From contig NZ_JAQBIE010000022.1 of assembly GCF_028294535.1 (NCBI RefSeq), positions 1 to 64,000 of the forward strand: 64,000 nucleotides of DNA, written 5' to 3'. The DNA comes from Paracoccus onchidii. Lineage in GTDB: Bacteria; Pseudomonadota; Alphaproteobacteria; Rhodobacterales; Rhodobacteraceae. Of this stretch, positions 56,485 to 64,000 are shown piece after piece. The notes below the pieces were generated by a model. That model saw only the letters and a list, made by a program, of their open reading frames with translations. It ran no database searches and was not told where the DNA came from. The position numbers and the translations under genes are program-made. The first letter of the stretch is position 1, and each line of letters begins with the position of its first letter.

Positions 56485-57132
56485 TCAAAACGGTGCGGCG
56501 GCCCGAAAATTCATCTGCACGCCGCTGTCGGGGTGCTTGATCCGCAGGCTTTCGGCATGCAGCATCAGCCGCGGGAACGCAGCTGCGGCACCGGTCGCAT
56601 AAAGCGGATCACCCAGGATGACATGCCCGGCATGCAGCATATGAACCCGCAACTGATGGCTGCGTCCGGTCACCGGAAACAGCCGCACCCGCGTTTCGGC
56701 ATCGCTGGCCTTGATCACCTGCCAGTCGGTCTGGGCGGGCTTGCCGGTCTCGTGATCGACCTTCTGGCGGGGGCGGTTGGGCCAATCCACGATCAGCGGC
56801 AGGTCGACACGCCCGGTCCGGGGCTGCAAGCGCCCGTCGAGCCGCGCGATATAGGCCTTCTTGGTGCGCCGTTCTTCAAATTGCTTCGACAAATGTCGCT
56901 GCGCATGCGCCGTCAGCGCAAAGATCATGATGCCCGAGGTATCCAGATCAAGCCGGTGCACCAACAGAACGGTCGGGAAGGCGCCGCGCAAACGCTCGAT
57001 CATGCAATCCGCCTTGTCCGGTCCGCGCCCCGGAACCGACAACAGGCCAGACGGCTTGTTGACCACCAGAATCTCATGATCGGCATGGACGATATCGGGG
57101 ACTTCGTCCGGGGGCGCGTAAACGAAGCTCAT
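56485..57132 (-). CDS. RluA-family pseudouridine synthase
   Basis: This is a 215-aa enzyme that isomerises uridine to pseudouridine in rRNA or tRNA. The catalytic Asp is in HRLDLDTSG (about residue 59), preceded by VVNKPSGLLSVPGRG, and followed by KAYIARLDG and FPVTGRSHQLRVHMLHAGH. It is short and lacks an S4 domain, as in RluA/TruC-like single-domain enzymes. Target unknown. The ATG overlaps the LysE stop by four bases. Confidence 0.92.
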   Translation of the reverse strand: MSFVYAPPDEVPDIVHADHEILVVNKPSGLLSVPGRGPDKADCMIERLRGAFPTVLLVHRLDLDTSGIMIFALTAHAQRHLSKQFEERRTKKAYIARLDGRLQPRTGRVDLPLIVDWPNRPRQKVDHETGKPAQTDWQVIKASDAETRVRLFPVTGRSHQLRVHMLHAGHVILGDPLYATGAAAAFPRLMLHAESLRIKHPDSGVQMNFRAAAPF

Positions 57133-57755
57133 TTCGCGACCAGACGGATCGCCAGGCCGGCAAACATGACCGCCGCGATCCGGTTCACGAGGCCAAGACG
57201 TTTGCCGATCACATGGCCCGCCAATCCGCCCACGACCCCGTAACCCATCGTGACGATGGTGCCGGTCATTGCGAAAATCAGGCCAAGTCCCAGGATCTGC
57301 TGCCAGACCGGCCCCCAGGCCGGATTGGTGAACTGCGGCAGGAAGGCCAGCAGGAACAGAACCGGCTTGGGGTTCAGGGCATTGGACAGAAAACCACGGC
57401 GGATGATGTTCCACGGCCTGACGCTGCCCTTGGCCGAAGGATCGACGGGACCGGCCGTCCAGCTTTTCCATGCCAGCCACAACAGATAGGCCGCACCCAC
57501 ATATTTGATGGCCCGCAGGGCTTCCGGATGGGCGGCAACCACCGCGCCCAGCCCCGCCGTTGCCATGGCCAGATGCATCAGCACCCCGAGACCAACCCCG
57601 AACCCGGCCAGAACACCAGCCCTCGGGCCGCCCTGAATCCCACAAGCGCTGGCAAAGAATACATCCTGCCCCGGCGCAAAATTCAGCACCAGCCCGCCAA
57701 GCACAAATGCCGAAAGCTGCGCGACGGGTATATTTGCCAACGTCTCCCAGATCAT
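57129..57755 (-). CDS. LysE/RhtB family amino-acid exporter
   Basis: This is a 208-aa protein with six hydrophobic segments. The LysE signature FAPGQDVFFASACGIQGGPRAG (split, residues about 27-48) and PKPVLFLLAFLPQF (about 135) are clear. It exports amino acids or analogues; lysine is only one candidate. It forms a unit with the fRMsr gene upstream (four-base overlap) and the pseudouridine synthase downstream. Confidence 0.9.
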   Translation of the reverse strand: MIWETLANIPVAQLSAFVLGGLVLNFAPGQDVFFASACGIQGGPRAGVLAGFGVGLGVLMHLAMATAGLGAVVAAHPEALRAIKYVGAAYLLWLAWKSWTAGPVDPSAKGSVRPWNIIRRGFLSNALNPKPVLFLLAFLPQFTNPAWGPVWQQILGLGLIFAMTGTIVTMGYGVVGGLAGHVIGKRLGLVNRIAAVMFAGLAIRLVAK

Positions 57756-58222
57756 GAAACCGCCCGGACCTCGACTTCGGCAAAGACGCGGGCAAGGATC
57801 GCCCCCAGGGATTCCGCATCGCGTTCCGAAAATGCATCGGGCTGGTCGCTGTCGATGTCCAGAACCCCGATCAGCCTGTTGTCACGCCCGAACACCGGCA
57901 AGACCAATTCTGAACGGGTTGTGCTGCTACAGGCGATATGCCCTGCAAAGGCATCGACATCGCGCACGATCTGGGGCTGTCCGCTGCGCGCGGCGGCCCC
58001 GCAAACCCCACGCGAAAACGGAATGGCCAAACAGCCATGCCCGCCCTGATACGGTCCGATCTTCAACATCTCCGGGGCGGTCACGCGATAGAAACCGGTC
58101 CAGTCGAAGCGGGGGTCGGAATGATGGATTTCACATGCCATCGTGGCCATCAGCGCGACCTCGTCGGTTTCGCCTTCGGTCAGGGCAAGGATTCGGGCGG
58201 CAAGCGAGTCATAATCACACAT
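57752..58222 (-). CDS. Free methionine-(R)-sulfoxide reductase (GAF-type fRMsr)
   Basis: This 156-aa GAF-domain protein reduces free methionine-R-sulfoxide. All three cysteines of the E. coli YebR enzyme are conserved: HGCLAIP, RGVCGAAA and HIACSSTTRSELVLPVF. The rest of the fold (DWTGFY, LIGVLDIDSDQPDAF) is standard. Together with msrPQ at the other end of the window it adds to methionine repair capacity. It is divergent from the sensor kinase gene. Confidence 0.92.
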   Translation of the reverse strand: MCDYDSLAARILALTEGETDEVALMATMACEIHHSDPRFDWTGFYRVTAPEMLKIGPYQGGHGCLAIPFSRGVCGAAARSGQPQIVRDVDAFAGHIACSSTTRSELVLPVFGRDNRLIGVLDIDSDQPDAFSERDAESLGAILARVFAEVEVRAVS

Positions 58223-58318
58223 GCAGACCGTTTACGCCTTCGACTCCGGCGGGGAAAGTCTGCTTTTGTCAAAGATCCGCCCTTCCCCACGCTGTCACCT
58301 TCGGCCAATGTCCCAAGG

Positions 58319-59641
58319 ATGAAGAAACTGTCGCTGACAATTCGCGTGCTGATCGTCATTCTGGCGGTGCAGGCGGTTCTGTTCGTCATGCTGGCCATTG
58401 CAAATCTGGACGGGATGCGCCGCGAGATCGCCACGGAAACTCGCCTGGCGACCCAGACCGCCCGTTCGCTGGTGCTGGCCACGATCGGAACGATGCAGGG
58501 CTCTGTTCCCGACGACCGGCTGATGGCAATGCTGCCCGAGCGCCTGGTGCCACCGCGCCATACGCGCATCGCCATACTGGATGCCAGCGACGGGACCATC
58601 AGGCAGGTCGGGCATACCGGCCCCCGCAACCAGGCCGCACCGCCCTGGTTTTCGCGGCTTCTGGCGCCCGACCCGACCGAGACCCGGCTGCCGGTCATGT
58701 TGCGCGATCGGCTGCGCGGGTTTGTCCATATTGCTACCGATTCCGGCGATGAAATCGCCAGCGCGTGGCGCGACATCGGCAAGACGTTGGGATTGGCGGC
58801 ATTGGCGTCGGCGGTGCAGGCATTGCTGATCCTGTTTGCGGTGCGGGCGGCGCTGCGCCCGGTTGCAACGATCACGGCGCGCCTGTCGGAAATGTCGCAG
58901 GGGGATCTGGGCGCGCGCGTCGGACCCCTGCCCCAGCCCGATCTTGCACCTCTTGCAGAAGGGGTCGATCATCTGGCGGCATCGCTGGAACAAGCCCGCG
59001 CCGAACGTTCCCGCCTGCAAAGACAGGTGGTCAGTCGCGCCGATGACGAACGCAAGGCGATCGCGCGCGACCTGCATGACGAAATGGGTCCCTGCCTCTT
59101 CGGACTGCGCGTCGAGGCCGAGGCCCTGCAAGACAGAAGCAGAACCAATGACGACCGGCAAAGCGCCGGCGCGATCATGGCCATCGCCGATCAGATCGCC
59201 GGCGTGAATCGCGCATTGCTGAACGATCTGCGCCCGGCCGCCATCGGACAACTGCCCCTGGCGGATGTCCTGCGCGATTACGTCGGCGACCTCAACCGGA
59301 TGGCCACGGAAACGCGGATCGAACTGAACATCGCACCAGACCTGCCCGAACCCGACGAACCCACCGCTATCACCCTGTTCAGGATCTTGCAGGAAGGCTG
59401 CACCAACGCGCTGCGGCACGCCCATCCTGACCGGATCACGATACGGGTCTGGACCGACCCGGCCCATTGGCGCATGATCCTGACCGATGACGGCCATGGC
59501 CTGCCCCGGCAATACCGGCCCGGGACCGGCCTGACAGGCATGCGGGAACGGATCACCCTGCTGGGGGGCAGCCTGCACCTGTCATCAGAGGGGACCGGCA
59601 CCACGATCGACGCAACCCTGCCCCGACGGCAGGTCAAATGA
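58319..59641 (+). CDS. Sensor histidine kinase, NarL-partner (HisKA_3) type
   Basis: This is a 440-aa inner-membrane kinase. Two membrane helices (about residues 8-28 and 157-177) enclose a ~128-residue periplasmic sensor. A HAMP linker (about 178-230) leads to the HisKA_3 box ERKAIARDLHDEMG with phospho-acceptor His253, and an ATPase with DDGHGLP and GTGLTGMRERI. The sensed signal is unknown. Response regulator follows 9 bp later. The start is the family-like MKKLSLTIRVL; no good Shine-Dalgarno precedes it. Confidence 0.9.
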   Translation: MKKLSLTIRVLIVILAVQAVLFVMLAIANLDGMRREIATETRLATQTARSLVLATIGTMQGSVPDDRLMAMLPERLVPPRHTRIAILDASDGTIRQVGHTGPRNQAAPPWFSRLLAPDPTETRLPVMLRDRLRGFVHIATDSGDEIASAWRDIGKTLGLAALASAVQALLILFAVRAALRPVATITARLSEMSQGDLGARVGPLPQPDLAPLAEGVDHLAASLEQARAERSRLQRQVVSRADDERKAIARDLHDEMGPCLFGLRVEAEALQDRSRTNDDRQSAGAIMAIADQIAGVNRALLNDLRPAAIGQLPLADVLRDYVGDLNRMATETRIELNIAPDLPEPDEPTAITLFRILQEGCTNALRHAHPDRITIRVWTDPAHWRMILTDDGHGLPRQYRPGTGLTGMRERITLLGGSLHLSSEGTGTTIDATLPRRQVK

Positions 59642-59650
59642 GGCCATGAC

Positions 59651-60274
59651 ATGAAAACCGCGCTGGTCATCGACGACCATCCCATCACACATCTTGGTGC
59701 CAGCCGATTGCTGCGCGATCTGGGATATGAACGGGTCGCACAGGCCATGACCGGTGAAGATGCGCTGGCACAGATCGGCGAAGGGCTGGCCCCTTCCCTG
59801 ATTGTTCTGGATATCAACATGCCGGGCACAGGCGGGCTGGATATGATTTCTCCTCTACGCGAGGCGCTGCCGTCGGTCGGGGTGCTGGTGTTCTCGATGA
59901 ATGACCAGACCGGATTTGCCGCCCGCGCCCTGCAGGCCGGTGCGCAGGGATTCCTGTCCAAACATGCGCCCCCTGCCGATTTTCGCGACGCCGTGACGAC
60001 CCTGGAAAACGGAGAATTCTACCTGTCATCCAAGCAGGCCGTTGCACTGGCCACTTTGCGCGCGGGTGCCAGCGCCGATCCGCTTGCCGCGCTTTCGGAT
60101 CGTGAACGCCAGGTTCTGGGCCTGATCGGGCGCGGGCTCAGCCTTCAGGCCATCGCCGACGAGCTGGGCGTCAGCTACAAGACCGCCGCGAACACATCTT
60201 CCGCACTCAAGCGCAAGCTGGATGTTGACGGGATCAACGGTTTGATGAAATTCGCGCTGGACAGCGGCGTCTGA
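59651..60274 (+). CDS. LuxR/NarL-type response regulator
   Basis: This is a 207-aa protein: receiver domain with phospho-acceptor Asp54 in IVLDINMPG, Lys at SKHAPPADF, and a C-terminal LuxR helix-turn-helix (LSDRERQVLGLIGRGLSLQA, then IADELGVSYKTAANTSSALK). It is the partner of the upstream kinase. Target genes are unknown, but the DUF2478-tusA-mbfA genes immediately downstream on the same strand are natural candidates. Confidence 0.92.
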   Translation: MKTALVIDDHPITHLGASRLLRDLGYERVAQAMTGEDALAQIGEGLAPSLIVLDINMPGTGGLDMISPLREALPSVGVLVFSMNDQTGFAARALQAGAQGFLSKHAPPADFRDAVTTLENGEFYLSSKQAVALATLRAGASADPLAALSDRERQVLGLIGRGLSLQAIADELGVSYKTAANTSSALKRKLDVDGINGLMKFALDSGV

Positions 60275-60306
60275 CCGGCTGCGTCCGCCATCAAGGAGGG
60301 TTGCCA

Positions 60307-60822
60307 ATGACATTGGGCTGGTTCGGCCTGGAACAGAATGCCGCCCCCGGCGCGGCCGATGCCATGCTGCACCGCCTGGCGCATGACCTGATGGATCAGG
60401 GCATTCGCGTGGCCGGTGCCGTTCAGATCAACAGCGCGGCGGACCCCGACTGTGCGTGTGACATGGATGTTGCCATCCTTGGCGATGACACGCCGCCAAT
60501 CCGCATTTCGCAGTCTTTGGGCGCAGGCTCGGCAGGGTGCCGGCTGGACCCGGGCGCATTGGAACAGGCCGCAATGCGGGTCCGGCCGCGCATCGCGGAC
60601 GCGCAATTGCTGATATTGCCGAAATTCGGCCGACAAGAAGCCATGGGCCGCGGTTTCCGCGATGTCATCGCCCAAGCCATGTCCGAAGGAGTGCCCGTCA
60701 TCCTGCATGTGCCGGAACCCCAGCGCCCGGCCTTTGCACAGTTCAGCGGCGAACTGGCGCAGCGCGTGGCCGCAAGCGACCTTGCCGATTGGTGCGCCCT
60801 ATCGCTGCGAGGACAGGCTTGA
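60307..60822 (+). CDS. DUF2478 domain protein
   Basis: This is a 171-aa protein of the DUF2478 family, thought by fold similarity to be related to P-loop nucleotide-binding proteins, though the loop is not obvious here. Recognisable elements are AGAVQINSAADPDCACDMDV, ISQSLGAGSAGCRLDPGALE, ADAQLLILPKFGRQEAMGRGF (split) and a C-terminal VPVILHVPE. Function unknown. Several Cys are notable. AAGGAGGG lies six bases before ATG. It overlaps tusA by four bases. Confidence 0.78.
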   Translation: MTLGWFGLEQNAAPGAADAMLHRLAHDLMDQGIRVAGAVQINSAADPDCACDMDVAILGDDTPPIRISQSLGAGSAGCRLDPGALEQAAMRVRPRIADAQLLILPKFGRQEAMGRGFRDVIAQAMSEGVPVILHVPEPQRPAFAQFSGELAQRVAASDLADWCALSLRGQA

Positions 60823-61091
60823 CCAGCGCGCCACTGGTCGATGCGCGCGGGCTGCTGTGCCCCCTGCCGGTGCTGCGTCTGCGCAAGGCGCTGCTGGCAT
60901 GCAGGCCCGGTGACAGGCTGCGGCTGCTGGCAAGCGATCCGATGGCGGTGGTCGATGTGCCGCATTTCTGCGCGCAGGCCGGTCATGCCATGATAGCCGC
61001 GCATGACCATGATGACGGCCTACATGAATTCATCGTTGAACGGGGCCCCGACCGCCCCGCCGGGCGGGACGACGCGCCCGAAACGGATTGA
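60819..61091 (+). CDS. TusA-family sulfurtransferase
   Basis: This is a 90-aa TusA fold protein with the signature DARGLLCPLPVLRLRKAL; Cys14 in the C-P-x-P motif carries persulfide sulfur. A TTG start overlapping the DUF2478 stop (TTGA) and preceded by AGGA gives the expected N-terminus. The C-terminal tail is longer and acidic (about residues 75-90). It may supply sulfur for tRNA thiolation, molybdenum cofactor or other routes; the target is unknown. Confidence 0.88.
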   Translation: MTSAPLVDARGLLCPLPVLRLRKALLACRPGDRLRLLASDPMAVVDVPHFCAQAGHAMIAAHDHDDGLHEFIVERGPDRPAGRDDAPETD

Positions 61092-61106
61092 ACAGAGAAC
61101 GGACCA

Positions 61107-62081
61107 ATGCGGATTACAGGACATCGCAGACGCTTTTCGGACCTGACCGAACAAGAGGTGCTGGCACTGGCAATCGCCTCGGAAGAGGATGACGGGCGCA
61201 TCTATCGCAACTGGGCTGAATTTTTGCGCCAGGATTACGGCGGCACGGCCAAGATCTTTGAACAGATGGCCGCCGAGGAAGATGAACATCGCCATCTTCT
61301 GATCGAAACCTATCGCACCCGTTTCGGTGAAACGATCCCAGTGATCCGGCGAGAACATGTCGCAGGTTATTACAGCCGACGTCCGGCATGGATGATGCAG
61401 AATCTGTCGCTTGAGGCGATCCGGAACGAAGCCGCGCTGATGGAACATGATGCCGCCGAATTCTATGCCCATGCCGCTCAGAGATGCGGCGATGCGGCGA
61501 CGCGGAAATTGCTGGGGGATCTGGCGGCGGCGGAACGCGGGCACGAAACCCGCGCCTCGGATCTGGTCGAAGAAAACCTGACCGACGAGACGCGCGAAAA
61601 GGAAGACGCCGTCGCCCATCGCGAATTCGTGCTGACATGGGTGCAACCGGGTCTGGCCGGGCTGATGGATGGCAGCGTGTCGACCCTGGCCCCCATCTTT
61701 GCAACCGCCTTTGCCACGCAGGACACGTCGACAACATTTCTGGTCGGTCTGGCCGCCAGCCTTGGCGCCGGGATAAGCATGGGCTTTACCGAGGCCGCAT
61801 CCGATGACGGGGTCGTTTCCGGACGGGGATCACCGCTGAAGCGGGGCATCGCCTCGGGGGTGATGACGGCCATCGGTGGTCTGGGGCATGCATTGCCCTA
61901 TCTGATCCCCCATTTCTGGACGGCGACAATCATTGCCTGCATTGTTGTGTTCGTCGAACTTTGGGCAATCGCCTGGATCCAGAACCGCTGGATGGCAACG
62001 CCTTTCTGGCGCGCAGCCTTGCAAGTGGTCGTTGGGGGTGGTCTGGTCTTCGCAACCGGAGTTCTGATCGGATCGGGTTGA
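61107..62081 (+). CDS. mbfA: MbfA, membrane-bound ferritin-like iron exporter
   Basis: This is a 324-aa fusion. The N-terminal ~165 residues are a ferritin-like/rubrerythrin domain with iron-binding Glu/His clusters (ASEEDDGRIYRN, AAEEDEHRHL, ALMEHDAAEFY, AAERGHE). The C-terminal ~150 residues are a VIT1/CCC1-type five-helix transporter (LAGLMDGSVSTLAP, GISMGFTEAASDDG). In Bradyrhizobium and Agrobacterium MbfA exports iron and protects against peroxide, under Irr control. No convincing Irr site was seen in the short upstream gap. Confidence 0.93.
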   Translation: MRITGHRRRFSDLTEQEVLALAIASEEDDGRIYRNWAEFLRQDYGGTAKIFEQMAAEEDEHRHLLIETYRTRFGETIPVIRREHVAGYYSRRPAWMMQNLSLEAIRNEAALMEHDAAEFYAHAAQRCGDAATRKLLGDLAAAERGHETRASDLVEENLTDETREKEDAVAHREFVLTWVQPGLAGLMDGSVSTLAPIFATAFATQDTSTTFLVGLAASLGAGISMGFTEAASDDGVVSGRGSPLKRGIASGVMTAIGGLGHALPYLIPHFWTATIIACIVVFVELWAIAWIQNRWMATPFWRAALQVVVGGGLVFATGVLIGSG

Positions 62082-62187
62082 TGCCTTACCCCGACAGGAG
62101 GAGTTACTTGGATTTTGACCCCGCATCTCGGCGAGGGGCAGCCCGGCTTGTGCCCTTGATTGGCTCAGGCGGGCGGGCACGGCACTG

Positions 62188-63114
62188 ATGTTCGAGATAT
62201 TCCAGAAAACACTGCCATTCTTCGGGCTGATCGGACTGGGTTGGCTGGCCGCGAGAACGCGGTTCTTTCCGCAGGACGCCGCGGCCTGGCTGACAAAGTT
62301 CGTCTTTTTCTTTGCACTTTCGGCCATGTTGTTCCGCTTTGCCGCGCGTCTGGATCTGCCGGCGCTGTTCGACCTGCCCTTCGTGCTTGCCTATCTTGTC
62401 GGCTCGGTGCTGGTCTGGGTCATCGGGCTGGTGGTCGCGCTGCGTCGTGGCCTGCGCCTGACTGATGCCGCGATGGAGGCGCAATGCTGCATCACGGGAA
62501 ATACCGGGTTTCTCGGCGTGCCGATGCTGGTCGTATTGCTGGGCGAAGCGGCAATCGGACCGGTTCTGATGGTGCTGACGATCGACATGCTGGTCTTTTC
62601 GACCCTGATCACATTGATCGTGCACGCTGCCAGAAGCGGTCGCCTGAGATTGCACAGCATTGTGCCGGTCTTGCGTGGGATTGCCGCAAATCCGATGATC
62701 CTGTCGATGGGGGCCGGGCTGGTTTGGTCGACGGCGAAAATGCCCATGCCCCGCCCTTTTGATGAGTTCCTCTTGCTTCTGGGTTCCGCCGCAACGCCAG
62801 GGGCCTTGTTCGCCATCGGCGCCAGCCTCGCAACATTGCGGATCAAACGGCTGGGGCCGTCCTTGTGGCTCAGCGTTGCGAAACTTGTGCTGCATCCCGC
62901 CGCCGTGGCGCTGACAGCGCTGGTACTGTTTCGCGTCGACAGCTTCGCCGCCGGCGTCATGATCGCCGCCGCCGCCCTGCCTGTCGCGGGGAACGTCTAC
63001 ATCCTGGCCCAGCATTTCGGTATCGCGCAGCAACGCGTGTCGACCGCGATCCTGATTTCGACAGTGGCCAGCATCGTGACAGTTCCGGCCGTAATGCTGC
63101 TGATCCAGGGATGA
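62188..63114 (+). CDS. AEC family auxin-efflux-like permease
   Basis: This is a 308-aa membrane protein with about ten hydrophobic helices in two inverted halves. The pattern matches bacterial AEC transporters: FFGLIGLGWLAARTRFFPQD at the start, GNTGFLGVPMLVVLLGE in the mid-first half, and LPVAGNVYILAQHFG in the second. Substrates in the family include malonate, malate or auxins; none can be assigned here. It follows mbfA after 106 bp. Confidence 0.87.
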   Translation: MFEIFQKTLPFFGLIGLGWLAARTRFFPQDAAAWLTKFVFFFALSAMLFRFAARLDLPALFDLPFVLAYLVGSVLVWVIGLVVALRRGLRLTDAAMEAQCCITGNTGFLGVPMLVVLLGEAAIGPVLMVLTIDMLVFSTLITLIVHAARSGRLRLHSIVPVLRGIAANPMILSMGAGLVWSTAKMPMPRPFDEFLLLLGSAATPGALFAIGASLATLRIKRLGPSLWLSVAKLVLHPAAVALTALVLFRVDSFAAGVMIAAAALPVAGNVYILAQHFGIAQQRVSTAILISTVASIVTVPAVMLLIQG

Positions 63115-63186
63115 AAAACCCTTGCAGCTATACCCGTCAGAATTGTCGGGCTATGCAGACATCAACACCCATGCAGGAGGAAGCCG

Positions 63187-64000
63187 ATGCGCGACATTAC
63201 CGATCTGAAACTGGAAAACATCCTGCTCGACATTGACGATGACGCCATCGCCACGGTGACGCTGAACCGCCCGCAAAAGCGCAATGCACTGGATCTGGCA
63301 ACAATCGACGAGCTGGTCGATATATTTGCAACGCTGCCGCGCGCCGGTATCAAAGCCGCGATTCTCCGGGCCAACGGAGCGCATTTCTGCGCCGGCTTGG
63401 ATCTGGTCGAACATCATCGTGAAAACCGATCCGCCAGTGATTTCATGCATGTCTGCCTGCGCTGGCATGAAGCCTTCAACAAGATGGAATATGGCGGTGT
63501 GCCCATCATAGCCGTCTTGCACGGTGCGGTCGTCGGAGGCGGGCTGGAACTGGCATCGGCGGCCCATATCCGGGTCGCGGCACCCGACACCTATTTTGGT
63601 CTGCCCGAAGGACAGCGCGGCCTGTTCACAGGTGGCGGTGCGACGATTCGCGTCGCGGACCTGATCGGCAAGGCGCGCATGATCGACATGATGCTCTCGG
63701 GCCGCCTGTATCACGGTCAAGAAGCGGTAGATGTCGGCCTGTGCCAGTATCTTGTCGAGAACGCCGAAGAAAAGGCCGATGAGATCGCGCGAAACGCGGC
63801 ACAGAACCCGCCTCTTTCAAACTTTGCGATCTGCTCGGCAATCAGCCACATGCAGAACATGAGCGCATTGGATGCGGCCTATGCCGAGGCCGTTGTCGCC
63901 GGGGTCGTCAATACGCAGGATGACGCAAAGGCCCGTCTGGAAGCATTTTCCAAGGGCACGGCCAACAAGATCAAACCCAAGACGGGCAGCAATTCCGCAT
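63187..64000 (+). CDS. Crotonase/enoyl-CoA hydratase family protein (truncated by the window end)
   Basis: The first 271 codons are present and the frame is still open at the edge; the length suggests near-complete. The crotonase motifs are visible: [32 protein letters not shown] as the CoA-binding/oxyanion loop, and [18 protein letters not shown] with the usual G-G-x-E position. [20 protein letters not shown] follows, where dehydrating enzymes usually have a second Glu, so the reaction may differ from simple hydration. AGGAGG lies before the ATG. Confidence 0.88.
   Translation, partial: MRDITDLKLENILLDIDDDAIATVTLNRPQKRNALDLATIDELVDIFATLPRAGIKAAILRANGAHFCAGLDLVEHHRENRSASDFMHVCLRWHEAFNKMEYGGVPIIAVLHGAVVGGGLELASAAHIRVAAPDTYFGLPEGQRGLFTGGGATIRVADLIGKARMIDMMLSGRLYHGQEAVDVGLCQYLVENAEEKADEIARNAAQNPPLSNFAICSAISHMQNMSALDAAYAEAVVAGVVNTQDDAKARLEAFSKGTANKIKPKTGSNSA

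Noticed and set aside
57133..57837. N-terminal extension of the RluA-type pseudouridine synthase by over 200 codons
   Set aside because: The extension reads out of frame through LysE and fRMsr, which are real; the ATG at 57132 gives the family N-terminus.

Overview
The window is a gene-dense, GC-rich stretch of an alphaproteobacterial chromosome, most likely from Rhodobacteraceae and close to Paracoccus. The reasons are the gene set (DUF3035 and DUF3576 lipoproteins, an SDHAF4-like DUF1674 protein, MbfA, an endonuclease-type MutL, a UMF1-type permease, an abundant Porin_4-type porin), the many 1-4 bp ATGA/GTGA/TGATG gene overlaps, and Shine-Dalgarno sequences of the AGGAGG type. This assignment is inference from gene content only. 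I see no prophage, insertion sequence, CRISPR array, tRNA or complete rRNA.

Layout. 1-4.6 kb: a left-edge stretch without a gene; the msrPQ methionine sulfoxide reductase pair (minus); a secreted DUF302 protein; recQ-yggT (minus). 4.7-9.1 kb: thioesterase, UMF1 permease, mepA, a secreted phytase-like protein, and a queuosine-precursor-type transporter (plus). 9.19-9.38 kb: a structured RNA element with no annotated homologue that I recognise. 9.4-13.7 kb: Hint-domain protein and thiolase (minus), then a glycosyltransferase and a ModE-like regulator (plus). 13.7-17.8 kb: glpR facing glpD-glpK. 17.8-25.4 kb: SLT lipoprotein, hotdog thioesterase and GST (plus), converging on the minus-strand operon leuS-lptE-holA-flavoprotein; a DUF3576 lipoprotein. 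25.6-35.8 kb: porin, YggS protein, ribA with a YkuD L,D-transpeptidase (minus), an orphan OmpR-type regulator (CenR-like), glutathionyl-hydroquinone reductase, an MFS transporter, xthA, and the chain trxA/ybbN-LON domain-Trm112-rhomboid.

35.8-42 kb (all minus): DUF2268-like protein, ftsK, a DapC-like aminotransferase, amidase, and a 57-aa SDHAF4-like protein. 42.1-52.9 kb (mainly plus): rsmB-like methyltransferase, purH-lspA, DUF3035 lipoprotein, cytochrome P450, two M16 peptidases, mutL, DUF3775. 52.9-58.2 kb (minus): sugar dehydrogenase, a saccharopine-dehydrogenase-like pair, RluA-type pseudouridine synthase, LysE exporter, fRMsr. 58.3-64 kb (plus): NarL-type two-component system, DUF2478, TusA, the iron exporter MbfA, an AEC permease, and a crotonase cut off by the window edge.

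Functional themes. Oxidative-damage repair recurs (msrPQ, fRMsr, glutathionyl-hydroquinone reductase, MbfA). So does cell-envelope work (mepA, YkuD, SLT lipoprotein, lspA, lptE, porin, CenR-like regulator). Glycerol catabolism forms a self-contained glpR/glpD/glpK unit without a visible facilitator. The most unusual item is the RNA at 9188-9377. It has 17 contiguous bases complementary to the 16S rRNA 3' end, an 18-codon reading frame at ideal spacing, a downstream segment that resembles the 16S anti-Shine-Dalgarno tail and could pair with it, and a terminator-like hairpin.
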